From assembly GCA_029783825.1 (NCBI GenBank), contig JAREIK010002653.1:344621-408620 (forward strand): DNA of 64,000 bases. The letters are read 5' to 3'. The DNA is from Sapria himalayana. Its lineage: Eukaryota > Streptophyta > Magnoliopsida > Malpighiales > Rafflesiaceae. The first letter of the stretch is position 1, and every line of letters begins with the position of its first letter. Positions 24,860 through 37,099 of the stretch are shown in pieces. Both the position numbers and the translations under genes were made by a program. The notes under the pieces were generated by a model. The model did not search any database and was not told the DNA's origin. It worked only from the letters and a program-made list of their open reading frames with translations.

Positions 24860-26239
24860 GAAAGTTAATCATATAAATACTTGGGAATAAATAGAACAAG
24901 ATAGAAAAAAAATATAAAGAATAATATGATAATAGTCAAGGAATTTAGATACTTTATTATTGATTATTACAATATTAATAGAAAAAAAAATAAAAATAAT
25001 AAATAATAAATAATAAATAATAAATAATAAATAATTATATGTGATATAATTAGTTGGTCTTAAATTGATTACTCAAAAATTAGGAGTGAGAAAATAAGTA
25101 ATGAGAGTTGTAGTAACTGAAATATGAAAAGTATTTATTTGTTATATTATTAATGAAAAATTCAATATATTTTTTTCTAATAATAGTCATTATGAGAAAA
25201 TATATGAAGATCTATGAATAAATCAAGTAGCCTACATATCTCCCACAACAATCATTACTGTTCTCATTCTCTAATCTAGAAATAATTATCAACTCTTTCT
25301 GGTATGATCATTCTTCCTACAGTATATATATTGTGTGAAGAACCTCACATCTTTGTCTCTACCTCTATCTCAATTGATACCCTTGGAAAATAATTATCAA
25401 AACATGTAAGATGAGATCCTTCTTCACTAGCCATCTACCTATTTCATCCAAACATGTATTGGACTATTCAATGATAATAAAAGCAGCATAACAAAAATAG
25501 ACATCACAGTAGCAGCACAATACATCACCACACACTATACACCACATTTTTCTCGTCACAACATCATTTCTAAATCAATTCTAATCCCTTCTCATTGCTG
25601 GAAGAATATATCACATCGCTCTTTGTCCAATCACTCCTTCAAAATATTTGGAGATCTTGAAATCCCTAACTTGCCCAATTTTTTTATTTTGGTTGTATAA
25701 AATAGGTAGTTGAAAATTGTGGAACTGACTTACTTTGTGGTCCAGATGGAAACCCTACAAACCATGCTTTCGATTACTATCTAGGGCAAGTTTTCAAGTC
25801 CTAATAACCAGTTCGCCAAGCATGGAGTCATTCACTTACTTGAATCTGAAGGAATGACCAAGTGCCCGAGCAACTTCTATGATTCAAGCATAGATTGATA
25901 TCATTGTAATGAGAATGAGGGCATTTGCCTGCTCTAAGAAACTCCAACCTAGAAATGGTAGTTGATAATACCCTTCTCCTGACTAATGCATGTTTTGATC
26001 ATTTGATGTTGCTTGTTGCACACAAATCAAAATTTTATTATTTTAAAATCTCACTTTGATACCATAATAGAATAAATACATACATACAAAGAGACAAAGC
26101 ACTAAAAAGAAAAAAAATACTCATACATATCTTTTTGTTAAATGGGTTCTCTAATTATATATATATATATATGTAGTAGTGATTGAGATAACACACATGT
26201 AGAGTGCTCACATCATAGATATAAAATAATAAAAACAAA
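24860..26239. other. AT-rich intergenic DNA, no gene recognised
   Basis: Includes a perfect (AAATAAT)6 run at 24994-25035 and (AT)n near 26154-26172. A patch of more balanced composition at 25680-25960 contains no frame long enough to interpret. TTTGATACCATAATAG at about 26071 resembles the complement of a copia-type primer site, but no LTR is visible around it. Confidence 0.45.
24994..25035. repeat. (AAATAAT)6 microsatellite
   Basis: Six perfect copies of a 7-bp unit in AT-rich DNA. Confidence 0.95.
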
Positions 26240-26311
26240 AATAAATATTATAATAAATATTATAATAAATATTATAATAAATATTATAATAAATATTATA
26301 ATAAATATTAT
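26240..26311. repeat. (AATAAATATTAT)6 minisatellite
   Basis: Six perfect copies of a 12-bp unit. The perfect identity shows recent expansion. Confidence 0.97.
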
Positions 26312-26572
26312 GAATTAAATCATATTGTTGAATTTGTATGAAAATTTGCAAGGGTCAAATTGTTTAGATAATTAAAATCCATATGTTCAACTTTAATTAC
26401 ATTAATAATATACTTTAATAATGATGATAATAATAATTATTATTTCTTGATATAATAAATATACTTGAAATAGCATATATTTATTTTATTGACATTGAAT
26501 TAATAATGTGCTTAAAATCAAATAATTATTAAATATATGTATATGTAATAATCATTTATTTAAAAAAATTCC

Positions 26573-26675
26573 AATAATGTGAAAAGGCACTTGCCTAGGA
26601 AACCTACAGGCACTTCATAAAAGGTCCAAGATTATCAACTAGGGGCTAGGTATACCTAGCCGCCTTTGAAACTAT
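26573..26675. mobile_element. Tiny TIR element related to the one at 16237
   Basis: The left end AATAATGTGAAAAGGCAC continues to GCCTAGG. The right end CCTAGCCGCCTTTGAAACTAT is its imperfect inverse. Ends and AGGC/GCCT words match the ends of the 670-bp element at 16237-16906, so this is likely a roughly 100-bp internally deleted relative. No convincing target duplication. Confidence 0.5.
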
Positions 26676-29440
26676 AAATTTATTATATAATAAATCACTT
26701 TGAATTATATTTTATAATGTCTTTCTTTTATTAAATATGAGATATGTTGATTATAATTGCTTATATATTATATTTGATCATATAATAGGAATATATATTT
26801 TGAACCATTTAGTAGATTGTACATTAAGTAATCATACAAGGAGCATTAAAAAAAAAGAAATGTGGACTCTAAGTGGGAACAAAAAATTAGTTGAGTGTCA
26901 TGCTAAATTCTATATTTCAGGATAGGTAAAGTTTGATAATGATTTAAACTATGAATGCTTTCACAAGTGAAGACGCTAGAAGAAAAATTTTCAAATAAAA
27001 TACTACAAACAAGTTCACATTAAATTACACGATAACTTAGGGTAACAAATTTTCATAGAACAAGGAAAAGAATGTATATGATAAATAATTTGTTTTATAT
27101 GTATTCATAATATATTGTTAATTCATTTGATGCTCAAGTATGTTCTTTAGTTTTAATAATTTTTATATTTTTATACGATAAAATATCAACATTTTAATGA
27201 TGGTACATTCATAATATATTTTTTAAAGTAATTTTATTTTAAGAATGTAAATTAATTTTTGTATATTTTATAAGAGCATAAAGATGATAATGGTTAGAGC
27301 CTGAAATCAAATCAACATTTTAATGATCATAGCCTTATTTTTGGCAAAGATTGTCCAAACAAAAATAAAGAGCAAATGATGAATTATGCTAATTTTAAAG
27401 AGTTAGATTATATTGGAGTAATGATGTTGTTGAATATCTAGAAACTGATGCATGTGTTCGTTTTACATCTGCATACAGCACAGGTGGTATGAAATATTCA
27501 TCATAACCTTGTAAAAAAGAAAAAATGATTACAATTTAAATTGAATTGATGATCATGTATTAGGAAGCCTTGTTCCTAACTTCACCCAACAAACAAAAAG
27601 AAAAAAGTGCTTTGTCAATTGGAGAAATATTCAAAAAGCTATGGCTACAAAATTAAAAAATCACGATGTTTTGTAACTCACAGACATCAATGGATGATGG
27701 ATGAAATCTATGCTTATCTGCACTTGGCACAGCAAAGCTCATGTTTATCATATTGATCATGCTTCGGGCTATCTCAAGCTACGAGGTTCTAGTTTAGTAT
27801 TTATAATGCAGTATTAGTGGATCTGGATAACCTTTCAATTATACACATTAACCTCCAAGGATCTGATTGCTTTATTATATATTGAATACATTTTCTAAAA
27901 TCAGCACGTATCATATTCATACGGCATTTCTCAAATGCCTTCAGAATGTTTCTGAATTTTTTTTAACAGACACATTTTTGATTAGATTCATGGATTCTTA
28001 TTAAATCGCCACATAACTATGGAGAGATAAACTCTCCATAGTTATTGCCTATGGTTGGAAAGCAACCAAGCTTTTAGGCTTCTAGTATCTACTGGATGAT
28101 TTATATGCTTGCCTAAGATATGTCTTGTATTCTTTACCCATGAAGGTGCAATTTTTCCCGGAGGATAAAAGGTGCTTCTTTTTGGAAGCTAACACCTTTA
28201 AAATATTTTCTCTCAGATATTTTACAGCTTTTGGTTTCCTTCCAGCTGATGCACATGACAATATATTGCATGTGAAGAAAATTGTTTTACTAGCTTCACT
28301 TACATGATTGCCTCTTCTGGAAGTGAGCTTTCTTTTTTCTCTCTTCAGAGACTTCCACTATCCTCTCTCTCTTTCTCAGACAACTCTTTGAAACCCAGTT
28401 TGGCATAGTTCTTTCATTATGTGTTTTCTCATTAGATTAGAACTTTCCTTTTTAATATTGAGATTAAAAACTTACACCAAAAATAAATGAATAAATACAT
28501 AAATAAATTCTTGACTTCCAAAAATACTTGGTCCATGAGTTTCATAAAAACTATCGAGATGAAAAGCATATAGATGATTACAATTGATATGAATGCAATG
28601 GCTGTAGTTCAAGCAATAAGAATATCAAGTGCATGAAGTGGTAATAAGGGAGTTTACCTCATACTCTCCCACATGTATTCAAACTAGATGGCTATCAATA
28701 TATTTCATATGTTCAAAGATTATAATGCATAGAAATGATGACAAAAATCACATACCACTTGTATATAGAGTGATTGGTAGTTCTTTCTGAGCAAGATATA
28801 TTGATGTGTTGAGTAGAATATAAACAAGATTTTCATTAAAATCTATCAACTATTAGAAGAGAAATTACAATCAATTCATATAAAAAAATAAGTCACAATA
28901 TAGTCTTGGATAGTATCAGGAAACATTTTGATTATTGGTATATTGTTATTTCAAATTTCATTCTTCATATAGTTAATGGCTAAAAGAAAATTGTACATCA
29001 AGAATTACAAAACATAAATATAATATATAATAGAAGATGACATTGGACACCAAAATACTCACACTCATCTACTCATCTAAATTCTAATATGCATTTGGTA
29101 AGGTTATTATATTTCCTATTAGATTTTTGTTTCTTGATATTTCATATAATGGAACATTGTAGTACATATGAAATGTATGTCATTATTGATGTTTATGAAA
29201 TAAATTTCCTATCAAATTCCAAAAGTAGATGTGTCTTCATTTCATTTGTTATTATTATTTTATTGTTTATATCACTATTAATGAAAACACTCCACATGTA
29301 TGTTGTCTTAATCCATTAGTCAATTATATGAAAGTATCGCTTATACATTTTTTTTATCGAGTTATATTGATGTTTTATGGGATTTTGAACTTTAATTAGT
29401 TTAATATAACATCAGAGCAAAATTTTAGTAACACCTTATT
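26676..29440. other. AT-rich intergenic DNA, no gene recognised
   Basis: No frame with a recognisable motif. The patch 27420-28320 is less AT-rich and may be an eroded repeat. The frame 28125-28307 (60 codons) has no known domain. It holds one perfect inverted repeat at 28013-28045, listed separately. Confidence 0.45.
28013..28045. other. Perfect 14-bp inverted repeat
   Basis: ATAACTATGGAGAG (28013-28026), a 5-base loop, then CTCTCCATAGTTAT (28032-28045). It has no T-tract or gene next to it that would make it a terminator; it is probably a transposon footprint or chance fold-back. Confidence 0.85.
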
Positions 29441-29519
29441 GTGTAAGGATTAGAAAATCTTATAGAGTGAGCGTGCAGGTTGAAGTGCACACGTGTATTA
29501 CAAGTGACAATACCACTAT

Positions 29520-29662
29520 GTGGAAAATTGAAAACAAGGGTGTGCTACTGTGTAGATTATTGAAAACATGGGCGTGCCATTGTGCAGAAAGCATGGGAGT
29601 GCCACTGTGCAGAAAACACGGGTGTGCCACTGTGTAAAAAATATGAATGTGCTACTGTGCAA
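29520..29662. repeat. About 30-bp degenerate tandem repeat (GTGCCACTGTG)
   Basis: Five or so units with core G(T/C)GTGCCA(C/T)TGTG(C/T)A preceded by GAAAACA-GG, at roughly 29538, 29572, 29599, 29628 and 29650. It lies directly before a perfect hairpin and the second GAGCTC array. Confidence 0.75.
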
Positions 29663-29663
29663 A

Positions 29664-29698
29664 AAACATATGCATGCCATTGTGGCATGCATATGTTT
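29664..29698. other. Perfect 16-bp inverted repeat, 3-base loop
   Basis: AAACATATGCATGCCA at 29664-29679, loop TTG, complement at 29683-29698. The left arm overlaps the last unit of the preceding tandem repeat. Confidence 0.9.
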
Positions 29699-29699
29699 C

Positions 29700-30140
29700 T
29701 AATTGAGCTACATGGAGCTCGATGAGCTCCACGAACTCATCGAGCTCGATGAGGAACTCGTGGTTGAGCTACATCGAGCTCGTGGTAGAGCTCCATCGAG
29801 CTCGTGATCGAGCTCCATTAGATCATGGTCAAGCTCCTTGGGCTTGACCATGAGCTCCATGATCTTATCGAGCTCCATGGAGCTTGATGAGCTCCCATCG
29901 AGTTCCATGAACTAATTGAGCTCCATGGAGCTCCTGTTTGTGCTCGACAAGCTCTAATCTAGTTCTACGAACTCGTCAAGATCCTGGAACTCGATGGAAC
30001 TCAAACAAGAGCTCAACCACGAACTCCATGTAGCTCGACGAGTTTGTGGAGCTCATCAAGGTCCATGGAGACAAGCTCTTCGAGCTCCTAGAGCTCCTTG
30101 TCGAGCTCCATTTAGCTCGATGAGCTACATGGAGCTTGAA
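29700..30140. repeat. GAGCTC minisatellite, locus 2
   Basis: Same repeat as 16440-16770: GAGCTC joined by CATG, CATC, CGATGA and CGTGG spacers. The DNA to its right, read inverted (30290 down to 30150), resembles 16390-16440 left of locus 1 (AAATA-CCT, then a CGCCCCTC word). Locus 2 is therefore probably an inverted, diverged copy of the same element, but I find no matching outer ends. The minus frame 29908-29708 (S/M/E/L/D-rich) is a by-product. Confidence 0.8.
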
Positions 30141-30299
30141 TAGCTGCTCAATCAAAGTTGATAGAGTTATAGGAGAGGTAGGCGACGAGCAACGAGAGAA
30201 GAGCGATGACAGAGGGGCGAGTTATAGGGGAGAGGAGAGAAGGTATATTTGAGTACATCAAAAATGAATTAGTTAAGAATTTAGTGTATATTTTTTAAA

Positions 30300-33199
30300 T
30301 ATTAAAAATTCATTTTATTTTTTTCAATTGTTTTCTAGGGAGTTCACCAAAACATAATTCTCCCAAAGAAAAATAAAGAACAAATGATTTAGTATGGAAT
30401 AAAAAATAAACAGGTATCCATTTATATTTTTATCTAGGCCCAAAAAGTACCCCTAAAGGTGGGTTTAATTTTCAATGACCCAAACTAGATTGGAACAACT
30501 CTTTTTTTTTGTGGGCAACACAATTTAGATTGGACAACCATTGCCAATGTGTTGAAGATAGAATGTATTTTTAAAATAAATCATTACTTGACAAATTTAT
30601 TCATCAAAAAATATGGATAGTTGAGCGATCCATATTTCTTTTTCAATAAAGTTAACATATTAGGAATAAAAATTAAGAATTTCAACTAATAGTATGGTAG
30701 TCTATGTTGCATATGTAATTTGTTTTTTGATAATCTATTTGTATAAGCAAATATCTATGTTTCTATTTTAATATTTTAATGTAAGTGCAGGAAAAGAAAT
30801 ATTAAAAGACTATGAATGCAGTAGTAGCACAATAACGAAGGTCCCACTGACTGGTCAGCGGGCCAAAATTTTTGGATCAGAGCCTGACCTGTCCCATGAT
30901 CTGACCCACTCCGATTAAATGAACTGAGAGAATTATTATTATAAAATGTTTTGTAATTTTTAATTTCAGGTTGCTATTTTTGGACCCGGGGAACTATTCA
31001 TCATCATCTTTACTCTCTCTCTCTGTGATTTATCGCGACTGCTCTGTGTTGCATTCTATAAGATAATTTTTGTTGGTTTAATCTGTAACGCATAATTATT
31101 TTTTGGTGGATGTAGCTAGTCATAGTGAGCGACTAGCGAATCACGTTGTATATGATGTTTTATTTCTCTTTTTTGGTTCTGCCATAGTTGGATTGCCGGA
31201 TTGGATATATATTACTTGTTTTTCTATTGTTCTTGTTGTCTTCTATATCTTAATATCATCACCGTGGAAGTGCAATTGTCCAACAGTCTAGTTGGTAAAT
31301 GGAAAATATTTCTCAACTCTAAAGGATACTAGTTTGGTTCCCATGCATGTTAGATACGTGTTTTATGGTATATTTACCAAATGTCATATTCATACCATTC
31401 GGATGGAGGCTTTACTTGCTCCAACCTTGGGAATCCCGAATCACATATATGAGAGTACGAAAGATAATAGATGATTGGGAGTGGGATATTAAAAAAATAA
31501 AAAATTTGAAGGTTTTCTAATGGATAGCAAGCTAAAAGAAATTTACTTGATTTTTTTTGTGAAATAATATGTATTCTTTAAATCTCCCCACATTATATAT
31601 CCTATCGCACATCTTCATGGACAAGAGATTCTATCAAATTTGATACATGTCAAATATTTGTCAAAATCAATCAGTATCTCATATTAGTCTATAGACAAAT
31701 ATCCATAATTCTTAACGATCTAGATGTATCAACATTGTTTATCCTAACTAATTCATAATCTTTGGGCATAGATATTACAAACCATAAGAATCTAGAGTAA
31801 CATTTAAAGTGACATCTAAATTCATCATTTAGTCACTTTCATGATTGACTTTGTTAACATTCTAATACTACTCAGTTTCTTTGATTTCATTTATTGATAA
31901 CTAGATCATTTAAATCCCAAACTAAAAGATTCATTAAATTTATATTTTTGGTAGAATATTTAGATAGTTCTAACTTAATCACCAAAAGTAAATTATTTTC
32001 TTTCTCAATCTAAAAAAAATAACTAATACATTAGAATAATTAAATATTGAATCACCCAAAAATAAATTTACCCACTATAATATTACTTATTGAGTTTTTT
32101 AGGATGGAGCTCCAATATCAAGCCCTTTTTCATATTTTTTTTTCGCATATTCTTGATTAGGTTAATTAATCTTTCTTATGATAAAAATCTTTTAACTTTT
32201 TCCTTTTGAACCATTATCCAGCACCGCAAAATCACAAAACATTTTTTATTTTTCCAAGTATATTTTATGTTCTTTTTAGTTTTAATTTAAAAATGTCACA
32301 AATTTCAACTTTAACTCAAATTAAAATTCATATTGAGTTTTTAAATTTTCAAAATCCAAAAATATAAAAACCAATTATGCTAAATTAATTTTATTTTAAT
32401 TATTTATTATTTTAATTTTTACATCCACTAAAAATATATATTTCAATTCGAAAAATATATATTATTTCTCAAAATCTTTATCCAGATTATTTTGAGAATA
32501 AACTCAATATACCTAATTACTATTCTACTCAAACTAATAGAATTGAGTAACAAACACAATTAAAACTACATACAAATAATAACAATCTTATTATAACTAA
32601 TGTGAAAAATGAAACTCTAAACAAATAAATTATAATAATAACACGTCATAATTTCGAGAATTTCGGTTAAATTTCTAACTTTATTAGGAGCACCTGAGCA
32701 CTGCACATTCATAGCACATCCACCACATGGAATCTATACAAACCATGCACAAATACCACACATCCATTTTCCTCCGCATGATCCATGCACATGCTACAAA
32801 TGGCCACCACATGATCAATGTTAAAATATAAGATTTGAGAGAATAAAAATTACATAAAAGTTATATTTTCGAAAAACTCTCATTCAAAACCAATTACATA
32901 AGTGGTTGAAAGAAATGCTTTTTTTGAATTTTTTGAAAACTAAAGATTATCAGATGAAACCCTGCCTATTTTAATCTTTTATAAATTTGTACCCCCCAAA
33001 GGTCTCCTCATGTGTGAAGACTTCCCAAAAATGGGAATCCCATTTTTCTTGAAGTCTCATGCATCATTACCTTTGCTCTTTCTCTCTCCTAAAATCATGT
33101 GTCACATGCTCCAAAAACTACAAGCCATGATCTTATGAAAAATGAGAGACTATTTGAACTTTTGTTTTATATGTGCATCCCACACCCCCCCCCCCCCCA
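30300..33199. other. AT-rich intergenic DNA, no gene recognised
   Basis: 30830-31480 has a more balanced composition, with a (TC)n run at about 31013-31024 and two 60-codon frames (31103-31291 and 31292-31474) of no known family. 31490-33180 is AT-rich without frames. A 14-base C run at 33185-33198 ends exactly where the copia LTR starts. Confidence 0.45.
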
Positions 33200-34609
33200 T
33201 GTTGGAACCATTTTATCGTGAAAAAATTTTTGATTACTTGTTTTTTATTGATAGTTGGATAAAATTTTGTTTTGTTTGAATTACAATGAGTTGAGTTTAC
33301 ATGTAAAATAGATATACATATGACATTTATTCTACATAATAGATAATCCAGTGCATATAGTTTAACTTACATAAAGAATACCGAATCATCAGTTCATATA
33401 GAATATACATTTATCATTCATAATCTTGATAGAGTTAGATACTATATTGATAAGATTGTAGTATAAGATTTTATTATGTCTATTTTGACTTTGGAAAATA
33501 TTGATATTCTAACTATTTGTGCTAGTGTTCTTATGTATATTGAACTAGACCATAATAATGCAATTATTTTATACTAACATATAAAATAGAAACACACTAT
33601 CATTATTGTAAATACTATTAATAGTAATCTTGAAATAATTAATAAATATATTTAATTTTTATTAGTTATCTTGATTCATAAATAGTGAAATATATAAATA
33701 AATCAATAAACTCAGTGAGATGGATATCTTTATCAATTATATGATGAATATCAATTTTTGATGGAATCTATATCTTATTAAATGGTTTGATAATGCTCTT
33801 TTGAGAGTGCTTATAAGTTTTAATATTGTCAAACCCTATATATAGTTTGATCTAACATATTGAATAAGTTTAGTAGAAGACCCCGAGACAATATTAAAAA
33901 AGATAAATTGAACTAAAATGTTAGTAATTTAATTCAATTGATAAGTATATGTAATCTTAACCTGTGGGTTAAATAAATACTAAATAACAAAAAGGCCGAA
34001 GTTATTTTGAATAAATGGGTGAGTACAATTATAATTCTATAGCTATATAAATTATAATTAATTAGTATGATACATATATTTTATATTGGAAGTTCAAAAT
34101 CTTATTTTAGCTAGGGTCCCATCTGTAGCTTAATTAATGGCATAAGAAACATTTAAATTATAATTAAAAAATTTATTTAAAGTATGTGTATGTATAAAAT
34201 TAAGATAATTAATTTGACTAAAATTATATTAATTAATTTTTAAATTGATATAATTAAAAATCAAATTAATTATTTGAATATATATATAAATTAATATAAT
34301 CTTTAATAAAATAATTTGAATAAAATAATAGGAAGACATGTCACATTGCTTTTGGAAAGTGATGTGATATGAGCATTATTTTATTTAGTGTTTTTGATTT
34401 ATTGGCAAAAAAAAGAATATCACATCGAGCTATTCATCTTCTTTCTCATGATAGTGGTGCAAGCAACACAAGAGATGAGTCTTGAAACTATGGCAACATG
34501 AAAAATTCATGTGTTAAATGATCTTACTTTGATCTTTGTCCTAGACAATGAAAACTTAAAATGAATTAATTTACATGCACTATCTATGAATTAATTTTAA
34601 AATCCAACA
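33200..34609 (+). repeat. 5' LTR of the copia element (1410 bp)
   Basis: Begins TGTTGG at 33200 and ends CCAACA at 34609. It matches 40239-40451 plus 46948-48215 collinearly: GAACTATTTTATAC-type start, ATCGAATCATCAGTT, the ATCAATAAACT block near 33700, 'gtcaaaccc' near 33823 and 'agctagggtc' near 34110 all have partners in the 3' LTR. A promoter would be expected in it, but I cannot place a TATA box with confidence in such AT-rich DNA. Confidence 0.88.
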
Positions 34610-34610
34610 T

Positions 34611-34622
34611 TGGTATAAGAGC
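34611..34622 (+). other. Primer binding site of the copia element
   Basis: TGGTATAAGAGC starts two bases after the LTR. It differs at one base from the copia site complementary to initiator tRNA-Met (TGGTATCAGAGC). In a live element reverse transcription starts here. Confidence 0.85.
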
Positions 34623-34768
34623 TAATTTTGTGATATTGCATGTAAATTAATTGGGTTTTAATATGGATAAAGGTATAAATAAATAAATGTCTTTGTTTAA
34701 TCATAGATGTTATACCCTTTGTTGAGCAAACATACTTGCCTAACTATTTAGGTTTTTTGGTTGTGGTT

Positions 34769-34816
34769 GTGCATTTGGATGTCCATTTGGATGTTTATTT
34801 GGATGTGCATTTGGAT
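34769..34816 (+). repeat. 12-bp tandem repeat (GTGCATTTGGAT)x4
   Basis: Four units in a row, units 2 and 3 with one or two changes, in the leader of the copia element. Confidence 0.9.
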
Positions 34817-34989
34817 GTGTTTGGATGAATTAATGCTTGTTAATTTTGTGGTTGTAATTTTTCATCCACCCATGTGATGTTTTTAATCACATGAGGTATA
34901 ATATTAATTTGTTTCTGCAAGTAAGTTAGATGAATTTGTGGAATCCTTCGAGGAGACATAGACTTCAAAAAGTAGTGGAAAAGCTTGTC

Positions 34990-35160
34990 ATGGTAGAGCT
35001 CATTGTGGTGAATGGTGACTACGATGACATTGTAGTGGTGAATGGTGATGTTGGTAGAACCTATAGTGACTTATAGTGGCCATGGTGAAGCTTGTTGTGG
35101 CTAATGGTAACTGTGGTGGAGCTTGTAGTGACTAATGGTGATTGAGCACTTAGTGGTGAA
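34990..35160 (+). repeat. About 32-bp degenerate tandem repeat, TGGTG-rich
   Basis: About five units with words like TTGTGGTGAATGGTGACT and AGCTTGTAGTGACTAATGG. G and T dominate the + strand, unlike the surroundings. Confidence 0.7.
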
Positions 35161-36269
35161 AATCATCTGCCATGAAAATTGTGGTATCAATTTTGACAGT
35201 AATGATAAAAAGTTACCACTCACAAAAATTAGCAATGTCTAAGAAATTAGAATAAGAATTTTGTTTTGGTTGAACCCCATTGGAGTGCTGCCCCAAACCC
35301 CTACTTCCTAGAGGGGAGTCCATGTTTGATATGCTCTAAATACCACAATAGCTATGTTGATGAACCTAAGAATTATGTGATGGCAAAGTCATCACATAAT
35401 TATCAAATTTTTGCATGTAATGGCAAAAGTCATCACATAGTTATGGCATGGATGCATATGATGGTATGTTTTCGTAAGTGCATGTAATGGCATCTTATTG
35501 TCGATGGATGTGATGGCATGTATGCATCTAAACATGTGAATGATGGATGTCTCTGACAACTTGTATGATGGTTGTGTTCAAATAATATATATTTTAAGTA
35601 GCACTCATACATACACGTATTCAGGATTAGAAACCATTATTTTGATAAGAATAAATAAATTAAAATTCATATTTTAAAATAAATATTTTTTGAAGGGATT
35701 TAGTAATTTTATTTTTTAAAGCCTCAATCTTTTTAAATACCTATGTGAGCAAGGAAATTCATTGAGGATAAATCTCATGGTCTTCATCACTAGTTTGTGA
35801 ATAATACAATATAGTTAGCATATTTGTCTTAGTGTTTTCCCCTATCAGACTAATTGACTAGTAGGTGTACTTAGAATGAACTACTATGAGATAATTCTAT
35901 GAATTATTAAAATGAATCACTTCACTATCTAAAATATTTATTTAAGAATAATTAATATAGAATTATGTGATGGTATATACTTAGCTATAAATAATAGTAA
36001 ATTTTTTATCTGAGTCACTACTCTTATTTATAGGACCAAAGTAAGTCATCTATTTAGTCTTGTTTGGTTATGGCTCATTGCCTAGACAATAAGTTTAATA
36101 AAAATAAACATGTTTGAATAAATGATAGATACTAGATATCATTTCATTGTGGCATATTGTTCATAGTGTATCAGACTAATGAAAAATTCACTTTAGAATT
36201 GGCCTAAAGAACCAATACTTGAAATAGAATTCAAAGCTAAGTAGCTCATTGTGATATTTAAGGTTTTGA

Positions 36270-37060
36270 CAGAAAAAAAAGACTTTCAATCCACTTGCCA
36301 CTATTCTCAAAAAAACTTGATAGAATTAATTACTTTGATTGGAAAAGATACTTCAACATTGTTCTAACTACTGAGAATTATAAGTTTTTACTCATATATA
36401 TTTGCCTAGATAAATCTCATGAAGGGACAACCAACCATGAAGCTAAGACTTATTAGAAATGAGTAATAGCTGACAAAATGTGAAGGCATTATATTTTGGC
36501 ACCCATGTCAAATATACTCCAACATCATCATCACATGACAACTACATATGATATGATATCTAATCTCAAAAAAAAATTTGGGAATCATACTCATTTTGCT
36601 AGATAGAAAACCATTAAGGATCTTATGAATACATAATAACCAAAAATACTTGTGTGAGAGATCATGTTCTAAAGATGATTGAACTTCTCAATAAACTAGA
36701 GATCATCTGAGCTAAAATTGATGTGGATTCCCTGATCAGTATCATTTTCTAGCCATTATCAGATTCATATAATCAATAATTCCCAGACTATAATATGAAT
36801 AAATTTGATTGGGCACTTGCACGATTTCTTAAAGAATTGGTATCAGTTGAGAGTCTTATCAAGAAATCATCTCATGTGTTTTTTATTGAAAAGACTTCTT
36901 CTAAACTAAAAGGAAAGAAAAAGGAGACATTTCAAAAATATGTTCATGTTCTCCAATCAGCTTTTAATTCACAAGTGAGAGTGCAAAAGCCAAAGGGTAA
37001 ATGTTTTCATTGCAATTAGACAAGATATTGGAAGAAGTAGTATCTAGTTTATTTCAATAA
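36270..37060 (+). pseudogene. Copia gag pseudogene
   Basis: Frames read NPLATILSQNKLDRINYFDWKR, then YILAPMSNILQHHHH-MTTTYDMISNLKKKFG. These match the UBN2/DUF4219-type gag of plant copia elements, which packages element RNA in cytoplasmic particles. An open piece at 36795-37019 ends KPKGKCFHCN, the start of the CCHC zinc knuckle. A stop follows at once and the next codons (TRYWKK) give the damaged second half. At least several stops and frame changes are present, so no functional Gag is made. Confidence 0.8.
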
Positions 37061-37099
37061 GGTGAATAATCAATGTTTATTTATTAGTGTTTTCGACAT

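Larger units (their letters stand above)
34623..36269 (+). other. Copia leader with internal short repeats
   Basis: No gene until gag. It contains a 12-bp tandem repeat (34769-34816), a roughly 32-bp TGGTG-rich repeat (34990-35160) and a perfect 12-bp inverted repeat at 35371-35401 (AATTATGTGATG, 7-base loop, complement). The frame 35266-35487 crosses the hairpin and looks non-coding. The rest is AT-rich. Confidence 0.6.

Noticed and set aside
26065..26090. Possible minus-strand copia primer site (complement of TATGGTATCAAAG)
   Set aside because: No LTR end with TG/CA and no element proteins nearby.
29405..29430. Possible LTR end and primer site (AACATCAGAGC)
   Set aside because: Match to the primer site is too short, and no partner LTR is found.
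31270..31345. tRNA-like words (AGTCTAGTTGG ... GGTTCCC) that could be a tRNA gene or SINE promoter
   Set aside because: The box B match is poor, no cloverleaf can be drawn, and no SINE body or tail is visible.
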